Of a DNA stretch of 12,549 bases, positions 11,641-12,549 are shown in pieces. Location of the stretch: assembly GCA_002298695.1 (NCBI GenBank), contig DBLB01000165.1, positions 1-12,549 of the forward strand, given 5' to 3'. The position numbers were made by a program, and so were the translations under genes. The stretch is from Clostridiales bacterium UBA735. GTDB taxonomy: Bacteria; Bacillota; Clostridia; Oscillospirales; Oscillospiraceae. The notes below the pieces were generated by a model, which saw only the letters and a program-made list of their open reading frames with translations, did not search any database and was not told the DNA's origin. Within the stretch, counting starts at the first letter, position 1. Every line of letters starts with the position of its first letter.

Positions 11641-12549
11641 TATTCCACGACCGATTATGGAAATCACAGCTACACAACCGGTTCGTGGAGCAAGTATTCT
11701 GACACTCAGCATCGCAGAAGCAAGACTTGTTCTGGCTGCGGCGCGTCGACCTATGACTATGCCGACCACAGCTATTCCTACGGGAACTGGTCAAAATACG
11801 ACGAAACGCAGCATCGCAGAACAAAGAACTGCTCGGCCTGCGGCGATTCGGACTATGAGTATGGCGACCATCGGGATTCCAACGCGGACGGTGTCTGCGA
11901 CGACTGCGGCGCGAATGTCGCGCTGATCGTGACGTGGGATGCCGCGTCCAACGGCGGCAGCGTCGGCGGTAAGAACAGCGTGACGACCTCCGTCGCGCCC
12001 AACCAGACCGCCGTTGCCCCCGGTTATACGCCGGTCAAGGCAGGCCACACGTTCTCCGGCTGGTACACCGAAAAGACAAGCGGCGCACTGTACAACACGG
12101 TTACCATTACGGCCGCGCGGACATTCTACGCGCAGTTCGCCCCAGCAGAATACAAGATCACATGGGATCTCGGTACCGGCAAAACCGAAACAACTGACCA
12201 GACCTATGGTGAAAAGCTGAACCTGCCCACAGAGCCTGTCCGCAAGGGTTATGCGTTCCTTGGCTGGTTCACACAGGAGACAGGCGGCACGCAGGTCGAC
12301 GGAAATACCGTGTTCAAGGAAGTGGCTTCTACCACCTACTATGCGCATTGGGAAGAAGCAACGGTTTTCTCCGTTGTTGTTCCGGCTGTGCTGCCGGTAA
12401 CGGTCGACCAGAATGGAAAGGTCTACGTCTCCAACGCAGAGATCGTCAATCACTCCACTGCGGCTGTGCAGGTGTCCTCCGTGACCCTGACGGCAGAAAA
12501 CGGCTGGACGCTGGTGCCGTATGACATGGATATGTCCCACGCCAAGGTG
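11641..12549 (+). CDS. Repeat-rich surface protein fragment (H/C repeats plus InlB B-type repeats)
   Basis: Plus-strand frame with no start codon, open to the window end; both ends are missing (5' at the joint near 11640, 3' beyond the window). Order of parts: two 34-residue H-W-H-C-x-x-C repeats (11665-11868), a short calcium-site-like DSNADGVCDDCG, then two Listeria-Bacteroides/InlB B-type repeats (about 11920-12135 and 12150-12350) with the hallmark GHTFSGWYTEKTSG and GYAFLGWFTQETGG motifs, and the beginning of another beta domain (VFSVVVPAVLPVTVDQNG). Such proteins are exported and act at the cell surface, often in adhesion. No signal peptide or sorting signal is visible because of the truncations. 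It stands head-to-head against the GH112 fragment. Confidence 0.8.
11665..11868 (+). repeat. Two tandem 102-base coding repeats
   Basis: Units 11665-11766 and 11767-11868 encode 34 residues each with the shared pattern HSY-x3-WSKY-x2-TQHRR-x-K-x-CS-x-CG, and a third unit starts at 11869 (H-R-D) before diverging. Spacing of His and CxxC pairs suggests metal binding or structural cysteines. Identity between units is high at the protein level. Confidence 0.75.

Noticed and set aside
11353..11769. Apparent complete 138-residue minus-strand gene with its own ATG
   Set aside because: Only the last ~95 codons match GH112; the first ~40 are antisense of the plus-strand repeat protein, so the start is accidental.
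11665..11868. CRISPR-like or satellite array
   Set aside because: Units are directly adjacent 102-base coding repeats with no spacers and keep one reading frame.
11791..12540. 249-codon minus-strand frame opposite the surface protein
   Set aside because: Plus strand gives clear InlB B-type and H/C repeats in one frame, so this is a shadow.

Overview
The window looks like a piece of a high-GC gut clostridial (Oscillospiraceae-like) chromosome or metagenomic contig. Evidence: dense Shine-Dalgarno-led genes, sigma-A-type promoters, and families typical of that group (DUF4317, DUF2975 paired with a small XRE regulator, GH112 phosphorylase, InlB-type repeat surface protein). This placement is inferred from gene families, not from a marker gene.

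Left third, minus strand: a sigma-A promoter at 3135-3163 flanked by two palindromic operators drives a tightly packed set: a DUF2975 membrane protein (2086-3081), a small XRE regulator (1850-2077) and a lipoprotein (934-1860). About 135 bp further on are an OmpR-type response regulator (121-798) and the start of its histidine kinase, cut by the window edge (1-127). A strong terminator (3176-3216) isolates this set from the upstream DUF4317 gene (3497-4630). Between them, 3237-3469 holds two start-less gene remnants on opposite strands that meet at about 3341-3374, an old recombination scar.

Middle, plus strand: a divergent promoter region (4665-4697) separates DUF4317 from a three-gene operon: hflK (4770-5765), hflC (5762-6646) and a LOR/YxjI-family gene (6651-7118). 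HflK/HflC are membrane SPFH/prohibitin proteins classically linked to FtsH. After a palindrome-rich non-coding stretch comes a 77-bp MITE-like element (7439-7515) with perfect terminal inverted repeats and TA duplications, lying in the presumed terminator tail of tRNA-Leu(UAA). tRNA-Leu (minus) and tRNA-Val(GAC) (plus) are divergent, each with its own promoter with 17-bp spacing.

Right third: immediately past tRNA-Val lies an integrated mobile element on the minus strand: tyrosine integrase (7976-9136), a small excisionase-like/DNA-binding gene (9188-9499) and a P4/D5-type helicase (9496-11301). The far attachment site is not visible. The helicase ORF is chimeric: its first ~114 residues look like a membrane-anchored cell-envelope protein. 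Upstream of it is the 3' fragment of a GH112 galactosyl-N-acetylhexosamine phosphorylase (11353-~11640), which abuts head-on a plus-strand fragment of a repeat-containing surface protein (~11641-12549, running off the window). The right side is therefore a mosaic with at least two abrupt joints, either real rearrangement scars or assembly joins.

No complete novel defence or biosynthetic system was recognised. The most interesting items are the chimeric membrane-anchored helicase, the twin-operator DUF2975 system, the hflKC-LOR operon, the MITE in a tRNA terminator, and a possible RNA switch in front of the integrase.
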